Shown here: piece by piece, positions 52,882-61,700 of the stretch | Numbering within the stretch: the first letter of the stretch is position 1 | Layout of the letters: every line of letters starts with the position of its first letter | Assembly (NCBI RefSeq): GCF_900110275.1 | Contig: NZ_FODC01000001.1 | Coordinates: 969,198-1,033,197 of the forward strand | Direction of reading: 5' to 3' | Origin: Duganella sp. CF517 | GTDB taxonomy: Bacteria > Pseudomonadota > Gammaproteobacteria > Burkholderiales > Burkholderiaceae_D | DNA length: 64,000 bases | The notes under the pieces: model-generated | The model's database searches: none | What the model was told of the DNA's origin: nothing | The model's input: the letters and a program-made list of their open reading frames with translations, nothing else | Position numbers and translations under genes: made by a program

Positions 52882-53246
52882 CACGCCACCATGGTCGCGA
52901 ACTCGCCGCTCTTGATGAGTCGCTGCAGATCGGTGGCGCCGCCGATCAGCACGCCCTTGACGAAGATCATCGGAAAGGTCGGCCAGCCGGTCCACATCTT
53001 CAACGCGGTGCGCGGGCGCCACTCGGAAAAGTAATTGCCGTAGCTGAGATATTTGTAGGGGGTGCCGTTGGCGTCGAGTATCTGGCGGGCTTTGCGGGGG
53101 AAAGGATTGAGTCCCATGCCGACCACGACGACGCTGTTGGCGGCGATGGCGGCCTGGACTTCGGCGACGAGGTCGCGGCGGTAGTCGCCGACGCGCTCGC
53201 GGATGGCGGGGTGGATGTGGGCTTCGTCCAGGATGTTGCGGCTCAT
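52881..53246 (-). CDS. Glutaredoxin-like protein lacking all cysteines
   Basis: 121 residues from the ATG at 53246, which has GAGGAA seven bases ahead. The monothiol-glutaredoxin fold is evident from MKxTP-like VVVVGMGLNPFPRKARQILD, then KMWTGWPTFPMIFVKGVLIGGATDLQRLI with the cis-Pro and GG of the glutathione site. However, the active-site position normally occupied by CGFS or CPYC reads NPFP, and the protein contains no Cys at all. It therefore cannot do thiol-disulfide exchange or ligate an Fe-S cluster by its own Cys. It could still bind glutathione or a partner. It is coupled to a PPC-domain gene. Confidence 0.85.
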   Translation of the reverse strand: MSRNILDEAHIHPAIRERVGDYRRDLVAEVQAAIAANSVVVVGMGLNPFPRKARQILDANGTPYKYLSYGNYFSEWRPRTALKMWTGWPTFPMIFVKGVLIGGATDLQRLIKSGEFATMVA

Positions 53247-53406
53247 CGTGTTCCTCGTGATCATGAAAACCGCAAGCGTAGCCGTAACCGGCGCGAAGAG
53301 CCAGCGTTTTTAGCGGGGGCCTGGCATGCAAGCGACCTCTGAAACACACGTGGGGCCGGTGACGGCGTTCCGCCTGATCCGCCCCGCGCGGTTCCGTGTC
53401 TGCGCT

Positions 53407-53988
53407 TTACAGCGCCAGCTTGGTGACCTTGGTCCCTTCCAGGTTCAGATTGGCCATGAGCCCCGCGTTGGTCAGCACCAGCGCCTGCACCGGCCCGGTC
53501 GCCGTGGCGGTGTCGATCTCGCCGTTGGCGCCCACCTTGAGCAGCGCCACCGACCCATCCACGCCCGCCGTCCAGCCCTTGCTATTGCGGAATTTATCCA
53601 GCGCTTCGCGCGTCATGAACAGCATCACCACCGCCTTCGACTGCGCGCCCGCCTGGAAGCCGACCGACACCGACGTCATGCTGTAGTAATCGGCCGTCTG
53701 TCCGCCCGCGCGCAGCACGCCGCGGCCATATTCGCCGCCCACCACCAGCCCCGCCGCCAGCACGCGCGGGAACACCAGCACGCCGTTGGCCTTGCGCACC
53801 AGCTCGCGCGATCCCTTGACCTCCTTGTACAGCCGCTCCAGGGTGTCGTAGGAGCCGCGCTCGATCTCCGTCTTGACGGCGGCCGGATCGGACTTGGCGT
53901 CGGTGGTGGTGGTCGTGCATCCACCGAGGGCCAGACCGGCGAACGCGACGGCGGCGGTGGCGCGCATCAAAAATGTACGTTTTTGCAT
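53407..53988 (-). CDS. SYLF (YSC84-like) lipid-binding lipoprotein
   Basis: 193 residues. The start at 53988 has AGGAG six bases upstream. A lipoprotein signal sequence is seen with lipobox LGGC (about residue 23) followed by a Thr tract, so it should be anchored in the outer membrane or periplasm. The SYLF/DUF500 domain (about 55-190) contains KEVKGSRELVRKANGVLVFPRVLAAGLVVGGEYGRGVL and YSMTSVSVGFQAGAQSKAVVMLFMT. SYLF domains bind phosphoinositides in eukaryotes; bacterial members are stress- or envelope-associated proteins of unclear function. Confidence 0.9.
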   Translation of the reverse strand: MQKRTFLMRATAAVAFAGLALGGCTTTTTDAKSDPAAVKTEIERGSYDTLERLYKEVKGSRELVRKANGVLVFPRVLAAGLVVGGEYGRGVLRAGGQTADYYSMTSVSVGFQAGAQSKAVVMLFMTREALDKFRNSKGWTAGVDGSVALLKVGANGEIDTATATGPVQALVLTNAGLMANLNLEGTKVTKLAL

Positions 53989-54109
53989 AGAAGTCTCCTG
54001 AGGAATAGTGAGCCAGCTTGCCAAAATAGCAGTTCGATTTTGGCACCTTTATTAGAAACGTGCCAACCCGACTTGTCTCAGGTGCGCGACAACGCCACGG
54101 CTGTCCGCT

Positions 54110-56281
54110 TTAGGCGCGGGTCCCGAAGGCCAAGCGCTTGCCTTCACGCAACATCGTGGCGAATTCCACCGCCGGCACCGGTTGGCTGAACAGGTAGCCC
54201 TGCAACTGGTCGCAGCCCAGCTCGCGCAGGAAACTCATCTGCTCAACCGTCTCCACGCCCTCGGCGACGATTTCCTGGCGCAACTGCTGCGCCATCGTCA
54301 CGATCGCGCGCGCGATGGCGCAATCGTTTTCTTCATACGGCAAACCGACCACGAACGAGCGGTCGATCTTCAAGGTGCTGATCGGGAATTTTTTCAGGTA
54401 GGCCAGGCTCGAATAGCCGGTGCCGAAGTCGTCCAGCGCCAGCGACATGCCCATCGCCACCAGTTCGTTCATGATGGCGATGACGTTGTCGGTGCCGCGC
54501 ACCAGCAGGCTTTCGGTGATTTCCAGGTTGATCTGGTCCGGCTGCACGCCGTAGCGCTCCATCACCGCCGCGATGCGCTGCGGCAGCTGGCTGTCGAACT
54601 GGCGCGCCGACAGGTTGACCGCGACCGGCGGCATGATCAGGTTGTCCTCGCGCCAGTCGCGGATCTGGCGGCAGGCCTGCTCCAGCACCCAGGTGCCCAG
54701 GTCGAGTATCAGCCCGGTCTCCTCGGCCACCGGAATGAACACGCCCGGCGACACCAGGCCGCGCACCGGATGGCGCCAGCGCAGCAGCGCCTCGGCGCCG
54801 ACGATGCGGCCGCTGCGCAGGCTCACCTTCGGCTGGTAGTACAGCAGCAGCTCGTCGTTGACGAGCGCCTGGCGCAGTTCGCTCTCGAGCCGCAAATGCT
54901 CCTTGGCGCGCTGGTTCATCTCCTCGCTGTAGAACAGGAAGTCGGCCTCGATGTTCTGCGCCGCCTTGTTCATGGCGACGTCGGCGTAGCGGATCAAGGT
55001 CGGCACATCGGTGGCGTCCTCCGTGTAGACGGTGATGCCGATGTGCGCGCCCACCTGCAGGCTGTGGGCGGCGATCTGGATCGGCGCGGTCAGCGCCGCC
55101 AGCAGCTTTTGCGCGACGACGGCGGCGTGTTCGCGTTTTTCGATGTGCAGCAGCGCGACGGCGAACTTGTGGCCGTCGAGCCGCGCCAGCACGTCGGCCT
55201 CGCGCAGCACGGCGCGGAACATGCGGCCGATCTCGCACAGCAGCTCGTTGCCGATGTCGCTGCCGAGCGTGTCGCTGATGGCGCCGACGCGGGTGATCTC
55301 CACCACCAGCATCGCGCCGTGCTCCTGCGAGCGACGGTTCTCGGTCAGCGCCTGGCCGACCAGCTGCGTAAGCAGGCACAGGTTGGGCAGCCCGGTCAGC
55401 GGATCGTAGTTGGCCATGCGCTGCATGCGCGCCTGCGCGTCCTTGTGCTCGCTGATGTCGGAAAACAGCGAGAACGTGTGGCTGATCTTGCCGCGCCCGT
55501 CGCGCACCACGCTGATCGTCACCGATTGCGGGAACAGCTCGCCGTTCTTGCGCTTGCCGATGATCTCGCCGCGCCACGGCCCGGCGCCCTGCATCGCCGC
55601 GCGCACCTTGGCGCGGAACTCGGCGTCGTGCACGCCCGAGCGCAGCAGGTCCGGCGTCTTGCCGATCGATTCCTCCGGCGTGTAGCCGGTGATGCGGGTG
55701 AACGAGGAATTGATCGAGACGATGCGCTCGTGGCCGTCGGTGATCAGCACGCCCTGGTCGCTGTCCTCGATGATGCGCGCGTGCAGGTTGATCTTGTCGG
55801 CCGCCGACAGCGCCTCGCCCACCCTTGCCAGCCGCACCAGCATGCCGACCGGTTCGCCGCTGTCGTCGTGGCGCAGGAAGATGTGCATCTTGACCCGGAT
55901 GATGTCGCCGTTTTTCTTGCGGCGCCGCACTTCGGCGGTGGCGCCGGCCTCGCCGCCGGCTTCGCCGCCGCCCTCGATACCGAGTTCGGCGATATTGCCG
56001 TCGTCATCGTCCCCGGCGTACAGGAACAGCACGTGCTGGCCCAGCGCCTCGTCGGCGGTGTAGCCGAACATCTGCGCCGCGCCCGGGCTCCAGGCCGTCA
56101 GGTAGCCGGTCAGGTCCAGTTCCAGCACCGCCTGGTCGTCGGCGTCGACCGACGGCGCCATCGCCGCGCGCGCCTCGGCCAGCGCGGCGTCGAGGCTGGC
56201 CAGCGTGAGCGCCAGCGCCTCGCCCTGCTCGCCGCGGGCGCGCTGACTCAGCGCCAGACAGCGCTCGATGGCGTCAAGCAT
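54110..56281 (-). CDS. PAS-GGDEF-EAL cyclic-di-GMP phosphodiesterase
   Basis: 723 residues. Two PAS domains (about 45-150 and 170-275), a GGDEF domain (about 290-440) in which the active-site motif reads LDGHKF, which is degenerate and should not make c-di-GMP, and an EAL domain (about 455-715) with intact catalytic residues: EALLRWRHP, VNLSARQF, EITESLLV, DDFGTGYSSLAYLKKFPISTLKIDRSFV and VAEGVET. The protein is thus a probable phosphodiesterase with a regulatory GGDEF (possibly GTP-sensing). It overlaps the HDOD gene by eight bases, implying joint expression. Confidence 0.93.
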   Translation of the reverse strand: MLDAIERCLALSQRARGEQGEALALTLASLDAALAEARAAMAPSVDADDQAVLELDLTGYLTAWSPGAAQMFGYTADEALGQHVLFLYAGDDDDGNIAELGIEGGGEAGGEAGATAEVRRRKKNGDIIRVKMHIFLRHDDSGEPVGMLVRLARVGEALSAADKINLHARIIEDSDQGVLITDGHERIVSINSSFTRITGYTPEESIGKTPDLLRSGVHDAEFRAKVRAAMQGAGPWRGEIIGKRKNGELFPQSVTISVVRDGRGKISHTFSLFSDISEHKDAQARMQRMANYDPLTGLPNLCLLTQLVGQALTENRRSQEHGAMLVVEITRVGAISDTLGSDIGNELLCEIGRMFRAVLREADVLARLDGHKFAVALLHIEKREHAAVVAQKLLAALTAPIQIAAHSLQVGAHIGITVYTEDATDVPTLIRYADVAMNKAAQNIEADFLFYSEEMNQRAKEHLRLESELRQALVNDELLLYYQPKVSLRSGRIVGAEALLRWRHPVRGLVSPGVFIPVAEETGLILDLGTWVLEQACRQIRDWREDNLIMPPVAVNLSARQFDSQLPQRIAAVMERYGVQPDQINLEITESLLVRGTDNVIAIMNELVAMGMSLALDDFGTGYSSLAYLKKFPISTLKIDRSFVVGLPYEENDCAIARAIVTMAQQLRQEIVAEGVETVEQMSFLRELGCDQLQGYLFSQPVPAVEFATMLREGKRLAFGTRA

Positions 56282-57284
56282 GGGTTTTACCTGTCTTGCC
56301 GGACGCCACCGTCTGCATCCACAGATACGCTTCGGCGGCGACCCGGTTGAAATTGTCGGTGTCGATCTGCAGCGCTTGCAGACGCGCGTCCAGCGCGGCG
56401 TGATCGTCGCGCTCGGCCGCCTCCACCACGCCGAGCAGCGCGCCCAGCTCGCCCTCGTGCGCCAGCAGCGCCTGCTGCACGGCCTCGCTCATCGTCAGCG
56501 GTTTGAGCACCTCGGCCAGCGGCAGTCCGAACAGCACGCCCAGCAGCGAGAACATGCCGACCATGAACGCCTGCTCCTGCCGCGCCTTGCCCAGGCCGGC
56601 GTCGCGCGACAGCAATTCCATCGCCCGCGCCCGCACCGCCACCCGCGCCAGCAGCATCGGCGAGCGCTGGTCGCCCTCGCGCGACGAGAACAGCATCAGA
56701 TGGAGCCAGCGCCGCAGCTGCGCGCGGCCCAGGATCAGGATCGCCTGCGAAAAACTGGTGACGCGGCGGCCGGCGCCCATGCCCAGCGAGTTGACCAGCC
56801 GCAGCAGGTGATACGACAAGGTCGGGTCCTGGCGCAACAGCGCTTCGATCTCGTGGGTGTCGGCGTCGGCCGATACCAGCTGCACCAGTTGCAACGCCAG
56901 CGCGCGCGAGGCGACCTGGCTGCCCACCGGCTTGGACGGCGGCGCCAGGAACCACTCGCCCTCGATCCATGCGACGCCGGACGGCAAGGTGCTGGCGAGT
57001 TCGGCGTCGGCGCGATAAAGCTTCTCGGCGGGCATTTTTTTCCAGCCCGCCTGGTCCAGCAACCGGCCGAGCTCCTCGCTCAGGCCGGCGCGGTAGTAGC
57101 AGCCCATGCTGCCGCCCGCCACCTCGCGCAACACCGCGACGATGGCGTCCGGCAGCGCCGCCGGCCGATCGGGCTGAGGGGGCTGGTCGAGAAAGCCGGC
57201 GTCGAACAGCAACGCGCCGGGGTGACCGTTGCGGTCGGCCAGCGGGTGCAGGAATACAGGCGGGAGGGCAATCAGGGCGGTCAT
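56274..57284 (-). CDS. HDOD-domain protein (divergent N-terminal domain)
   Basis: 336 residues. The HDOD domain is in the C-terminal half (about 145-320), with LRQDPTLSYHLLRLVNS, VTSFSQAILILGRAQLRRWLHLMLFS and AFMVGMFSLLGVLFGLPLAEVLK. The N-terminal half (about 1-130) contains PPVFLHPLADRNGHPGALLFDAGFL and ends without classical EAL motifs, resembling the decayed EAL domain found in YuxH-type EAL-HDOD proteins. HDOD proteins act in signal-transduction output, often c-di-GMP or stress related. It lies first in the pair HDOD to GGDEF-EAL, whose genes overlap. Confidence 0.85.
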   Translation of the reverse strand: MTALIALPPVFLHPLADRNGHPGALLFDAGFLDQPPQPDRPAALPDAIVAVLREVAGGSMGCYYRAGLSEELGRLLDQAGWKKMPAEKLYRADAELASTLPSGVAWIEGEWFLAPPSKPVGSQVASRALALQLVQLVSADADTHEIEALLRQDPTLSYHLLRLVNSLGMGAGRRVTSFSQAILILGRAQLRRWLHLMLFSSREGDQRSPMLLARVAVRARAMELLSRDAGLGKARQEQAFMVGMFSLLGVLFGLPLAEVLKPLTMSEAVQQALLAHEGELGALLGVVEAAERDDHAALDARLQALQIDTDNFNRVAAEAYLWMQTVASGKTGKTHA

Positions 57285-57397
57285 AAATGATCCAGCAAAA
57301 ACAGTCAGTTATGCTGCTATGGTACTCCGAAACTGTTGGCCCCGGTCAACATTGTCAAGCCGGGCGAGGCTTTCGCCCGCAGGTTTCCTGTTCTGCG

Positions 57398-58330
57398 TCA
57401 AACCGACTGCGTGTGGTGGGGCAAATGGCGCAACAAGCGCTCGAACAGGCCCGGCTGGCGCATGCGGGCGATCCACCAGTTCAGCGCGGCGCCGTGCTCG
57501 CCGCTGCGCCAGGCCAGGTAGAAGGTTTCGGCCGGCTTCGGCTCATCGACCGGTTTTTCGACCAGCAGTCCGGCGTCGATGGCGGCGCGCGCGCACGGCT
57601 CCGGCAGGAAGCCGAAGCCGGTGCCGGCCAGCTGGAATTGCAGCTTGGTTTTCATGTCCGGCACGGTCAGGGTATCCTGCCCCAGCAGCAGTCCGACGGT
57701 GCGCGGCGCCAGCTGGCGGGCCGAATCGGCGACGCTGACGGCCCGGTATTGCTGCAGATGCGCGCGGCCGAGCGCGCCTTCGACGGCCGCCAGCGGATGC
57801 GACGGCGCCACCGCAAAGACGAACTCGACCTTGCCGATCGGCTCGGAGACATAACCGCCGCCGGCCGGACCATCGCCGGCCACGCCCACCAGCAGGTCGG
57901 CGCGGCGGTCCAGCAGCGCCTCCCAGGCGCCGGACAGGGTTTCCTTCACCACCCGCAGGCGGGTTTGCTGCGCGACCTCGTAGAAGGCGTTGATATCTTC
58001 CAGGAACAGACATGGCGAGAACATCGAATCCATGCCGACCGCCAGTTCGGTCTCCCAGCCGGACGCCACGCGCCGCACCCGGTGTTCCAGGTCCTGCGCG
58101 GCCTTGAGCAGGTAGCGCCCCTCCTTCAGCAGCTCGACGCCGGCCGCCGTCAGCACCACGCGCGGACCGTTGCGCTCGAACACCTGGACGCCGAGGTCGT
58201 CCTCGAGCTTGCCGACGGTGTAGGAGATCGTCGACGGTACGCGGTGCAACTCCTTGCCGGCGGCAGAGAACGATCCGCGACGGTCGATGGCGTCGACGAT
58301 TTGCAGCGCTTCGAGGCTTAATCTGAGCAT
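57398..58330 (-). CDS. LysR-family transcriptional regulator divergent from pirin
   Basis: 310 residues. The N-terminal helix-turn-helix has IDRRGSFSAAGKELHRVPSTISYTVGKLEDDLGVQVFERNGPRVVLTAAG, followed by an inducer-binding domain (about 90-300) with LDRRADLLVGVAGDGP and GTGFGFLPEP. It is head-to-head with the pirin gene, the usual arrangement of LysR regulators controlling pirin-type genes in this group. An AATCCGG heptamer occurs twice in a row (58372-58385) directly before a TATACT (58390-58395) in the intergenic region. Confidence 0.92.
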   Translation of the reverse strand: MLRLSLEALQIVDAIDRRGSFSAAGKELHRVPSTISYTVGKLEDDLGVQVFERNGPRVVLTAAGVELLKEGRYLLKAAQDLEHRVRRVASGWETELAVGMDSMFSPCLFLEDINAFYEVAQQTRLRVVKETLSGAWEALLDRRADLLVGVAGDGPAGGGYVSEPIGKVEFVFAVAPSHPLAAVEGALGRAHLQQYRAVSVADSARQLAPRTVGLLLGQDTLTVPDMKTKLQFQLAGTGFGFLPEPCARAAIDAGLLVEKPVDEPKPAETFYLAWRSGEHGAALNWWIARMRQPGLFERLLRHLPHHTQSV

Positions 58331-58503
58331 TCGATTTTTTCGATAGTAAAGGGGTAAATTTTCCGTTTTTTAATCCGGAATCCGGGGTCTATACTGTGAT
58401 TCATGGATGCGGCGATGATCGAAGAAACAACGGATCGACCTTCAAAATTATCGCACATCAGCTGAACACAACCTTAAAAACAATCGAAGAAACGGAGCTC
58501 ATC

Positions 58504-59205
<702 letters not shown>

Positions 59206-59252
59206 CCCTTCCCCATGGGAAAGGCTGGCCCAAAATAATTTTCCGCCAGTTT

Positions 59253-59261
59253 TGGTATGAT
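59253..59261 (+). promoter_or_regulatory. Extended -10 promoter candidate for ribA
   Basis: TGGTATGAT contains an extended -10 (TG, one base, TATGAT). No clear -35 is present. Transcription would begin close to 59268, so that the transcript would start within the terminator-like hairpin. No better promoter is visible in the 36 bases between hairpin and ribA. Confidence 0.35.
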
Positions 59262-59265
59262 GAAG

Positions 59266-59306
59266 GGCGCGCCGGGTCTGTTCGAACAGCCCGGCGCGCC
59301 TTTTTT
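59266..59306 (+). terminator. Strong rho-independent terminator (pirin/ribA intergenic)
   Basis: GGCGCGCCGGG (59266-59276) pairs perfectly with CCCGGCGCGCC (59290-59300). The loop contains a further self-complementary CTGTTCGAACAG that extends the stem after a single bulged T. A run of six T residues follows (59301-59306). It ends the pirin transcript and precedes ribA by 36 bases. Confidence 0.9.
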
Positions 59307-59342
59307 ACTTTATTACATCATCAATATTTGAAGAGCATAGCT

Positions 59343-59996
59343 ATGTTGCAGAGCGCGGAAACACCGGCAAAAGACGAATTGGACTACATGACTTCGTGCG
59401 CCCTGCCGACGCCCTGGGCACAGTTCACCTTGCACGCCTTCGTCGAAAAAGCCACCGGCAAGGAACATCTGGCCATGGTGCTGGGCGATATCGGCGACGG
59501 CGCGCCGGTGCTGGCGCGCGTGCACTCGGAGTGCCTGACCGGCGACGTGCTGTTCTCGCAACGTTGCGATTGCGGCGCCCAGCTGGAGGGCGCGCTCAAG
59601 AAGATCGCCGCCGAGGGCCGCGGCGTGCTGCTGTACCTGCGCCAGGAAGGCCGCGGCATCGGCCTGATCAACAAAATCCGCGCCTACCGCCTGCAAGAGG
59701 CCGGCGCCGACACGGTCCAGGCCAACGAGCAGCTGGGCTTCAAACCGGACCAGCGCACCTACGGCCTGGTCAAGCCGATGCTGGCCCAGTTCGACGTTAA
59801 AAGCCTGCGCCTGATGACCAATAATCCGCGTAAGATTGATGCCATGACCAAACTTGGCATCGAGGTGGCCGAGCGCGTGCCGCTGCTCGTCAACCGCAAT
59901 GCGTTCAACCAGCATTATCTGAACACCAAAGCCGCCAAGCTGGGCCATATGATGACGCCTTTGACGCCCGCCGCCGTGGAAGATGGCGCGCTCTGA
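59343..59996 (+). CDS. ribA: GTP cyclohydrolase II
   Basis: 217 residues, first committed step of riboflavin synthesis (GTP to 2,5-diamino-6-ribosylamino-4(3H)-pyrimidinone 5'-phosphate). The zinc ligands are visible as [21 protein letters not shown], and [26 protein letters not shown] is the conserved GTP/Arg-containing region. There is no fused RibB (DHBP synthase) domain. The ATG at 59343 with GAAGAG ahead is preferred; an upstream TTG would add five residues. Because the serine-protease gene follows 30 bases later, ribA may share a transcript with it. Confidence 0.95.
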   Translation: MLQSAETPAKDELDYMTSCALPTPWAQFTLHAFVEKATGKEHLAMVLGDIGDGAPVLARVHSECLTGDVLFSQRCDCGAQLEGALKKIAAEGRGVLLYLRQEGRGIGLINKIRAYRLQEAGADTVQANEQLGFKPDQRTYGLVKPMLAQFDVKSLRLMTNNPRKIDAMTKLGIEVAERVPLLVNRNAFNQHYLNTKAAKLGHMMTPLTPAAVEDGAL

Positions 59997-60026
59997 GGTT
60001 GCCGATAGAATAAGTCTAAGGTTTGC

Positions 60027-61700
60027 ATGAAATTTACCGCGCTTGCCACATCCATCGCCTTGACCGGGGCCTGCGCTGGCGCGCTAGCGGCTCCCACCAC
60101 TGCAAACCCCGCCGCGCCGACGCTGGCCGCAGCAGCCAGCGCGGCCACCGCGGCGGCGACCACCACCGCCACGACCGGCGCAACGACCGCCAGCGCGCCG
60201 GCCAGGGGCAAACAGCCGCCGGCCCCGCCTGCCTCACCTTCATCACCCTCATCACCTTCATCCCCCTCATCACCTTCATCACCCGCGTCGCCTGATTCCG
60301 CCGACCCGTCCGCCGGCGCCGCCGCCGCCGACACCGCGCCGTTGCCGCCGCCGTCGAGCGCGGCCCAGCATTTATATGCGTCGGCCAAGAACGACATCCT
60401 GCAAGTGCGTTCGCTGCTGAAAAGCGGCCGCACGCAATCGTCGGTGGGTTCGGGCTTCTTGATCGGCACCAGCAACCTGGTCGTCACCAATTACCACGTG
60501 GTGTCGCAATTCGCGCTCGATCCGGACACCTACGTCGGCGAATGGGTCGACACCAGCGGCCAGCGCGGCAACGTGGAATTGCTGGCGGTCGACGTGCTGC
60601 ACGATTTGGCGGTGCTGCGCGTCAACCGCAACGGCACCGGCTTCTTCAAGATGCCGGACCAGCTGGCGCGCCTGACGCAGGGCCAGTACCTGTATTCGAT
60701 GGGCAATCCGCTCGATCTGGGCTTCGCCATTTCCGAGGGCGCCTACAACGGCGTGATCGCGCGCAGCTTCTACGACCAGCTGATGTTCACCGGCCCGATC
60801 AACTCCGGCATGAGCGGCGGCCCCAGCGTGACGGTCGACGGCTCGGTGGCCGGCGTCAACGTCTCCAAGCGCCTCGACGGCGAGCTGGTCAGCTTCCTGG
60901 TGCCGGCCCGCTTCGCCCAGGACCTGCTGCGCAAGGTCGAACAACAAGCCAAGGCGCCGGCCGATTTCACGTCGGTGGTGGCGGGCCAGCTGCTGAGCCA
61001 TCAGCGCGCGATGGTCGACCAGCTGCTGGCCAGTCCGCTGAGTTTGAAGCCGATGGGACCCTACCAGGTGCCGGTGCGCGAGTCCGAGCAGATGCGCTGC
61101 TGGGGCCGCTCCAACGTCAAGGCCGACAAGCCGTTCACCGTCGACGACGCCAGTTGCGCGATGGAGTCGGCGATCTTCGTCAGCGGCTCGCTGCAAACGG
61201 GACAGCTCAGCATCCGCCACCAGTTCATCCGTGGCACCGGCCTCGACAAGCTGCGCTTCGCGCAACTGGCCAGCGCCTCGTTCAAGAACGAGCACTTCGG
61301 CAGCAACAAGGACACCCGTTTGACCGGCCCCAACTGCACCGAAGACTTCGTCAAGAATAAAAACCTGCCGTTGCGCGCCGTGCTGTGCGTGCGCGCCTAC
61401 CGCAAATTCGCCGGCCTGTACGACTTCGCGCTGCTGACGGCCACCACCGATCAGGGGTTGATGAGCCTACAAAGCCGACTGGATGCGCGCGGCGTCTCGT
61501 ATGACAACGGCATGCGCGTGTCGCGCGTGTTCCTCGAATCGCTGTCGCTGGCGCCGGCCGGCGCGCCCGTGCCCGCGCGCACGCCGGTCGTGAAACCGGC
61601 GGGCAAGCCGTCGAGCACGACGCCGGCAAGCGGGACCGCCGGCAAGGCGCCGATCCCCGCCCCGCCCCCGGCCAAGCCGGCCACGGGAGGCGCGCAATGA
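60027..61700 (+). CDS. Secreted trypsin-like serine protease with Pro/Ser repeat linker
   Basis: 557 residues. Signal peptide about 1-21 (GACAGALA), then a low-complexity Ala/Thr stretch and a Ser/Pro repeat (about 70-88), followed by a trypsin-like (S1C, DegP-type) domain at about 115-310: His in VTNYHVV, Asp in VLHDLAVLRV, Ser in NSGMSGGPSV. There is no PDZ domain; the C-terminal part (about 320-500) is an unassigned domain with four Cys, then a Pro/Ala-rich tail. The next gene (FHA membrane protein) overlaps by four bases, so the pair is coupled. Substrate unknown. Confidence 0.88.
   Translation: MKFTALATSIALTGACAGALAAPTTANPAAPTLAAAASAATAAATTTATTGATTASAPARGKQPPAPPASPSSPSSPSSPSSPSSPASPDSADPSAGAAAADTAPLPPPSSAAQHLYASAKNDILQVRSLLKSGRTQSSVGSGFLIGTSNLVVTNYHVVSQFALDPDTYVGEWVDTSGQRGNVELLAVDVLHDLAVLRVNRNGTGFFKMPDQLARLTQGQYLYSMGNPLDLGFAISEGAYNGVIARSFYDQLMFTGPINSGMSGGPSVTVDGSVAGVNVSKRLDGELVSFLVPARFAQDLLRKVEQQAKAPADFTSVVAGQLLSHQRAMVDQLLASPLSLKPMGPYQVPVRESEQMRCWGRSNVKADKPFTVDDASCAMESAIFVSGSLQTGQLSIRHQFIRGTGLDKLRFAQLASASFKNEHFGSNKDTRLTGPNCTEDFVKNKNLPLRAVLCVRAYRKFAGLYDFALLTATTDQGLMSLQSRLDARGVSYDNGMRVSRVFLESLSLAPAGAPVPARTPVVKPAGKPSSTTPASGTAGKAPIPAPPPAKPATGGAQ
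60234..60287 (+). repeat. Six 9-bp tandem repeats in the protease linker
   Basis: Six near-identical 9-base units (mostly TCACCTTCA/TCACCCTCA) encode Ser-Pro-Ser triplets. Copy-number change by slippage would keep frame and alter linker length. Units are about 75-100% identical. Confidence 0.85.

Noticed and set aside
59206-59342. Possible FMN riboswitch ahead of ribA.
   Set aside because: None of the conserved FMN-aptamer (RFN) blocks are present; the structure is a simple GC hairpin with a T-run.
60027-61700. DegP/HtrA assignment for the secreted protease.
   Set aside because: No PDZ domain; the C-terminal part is unrelated, so only the S1C-like protease domain is claimed.
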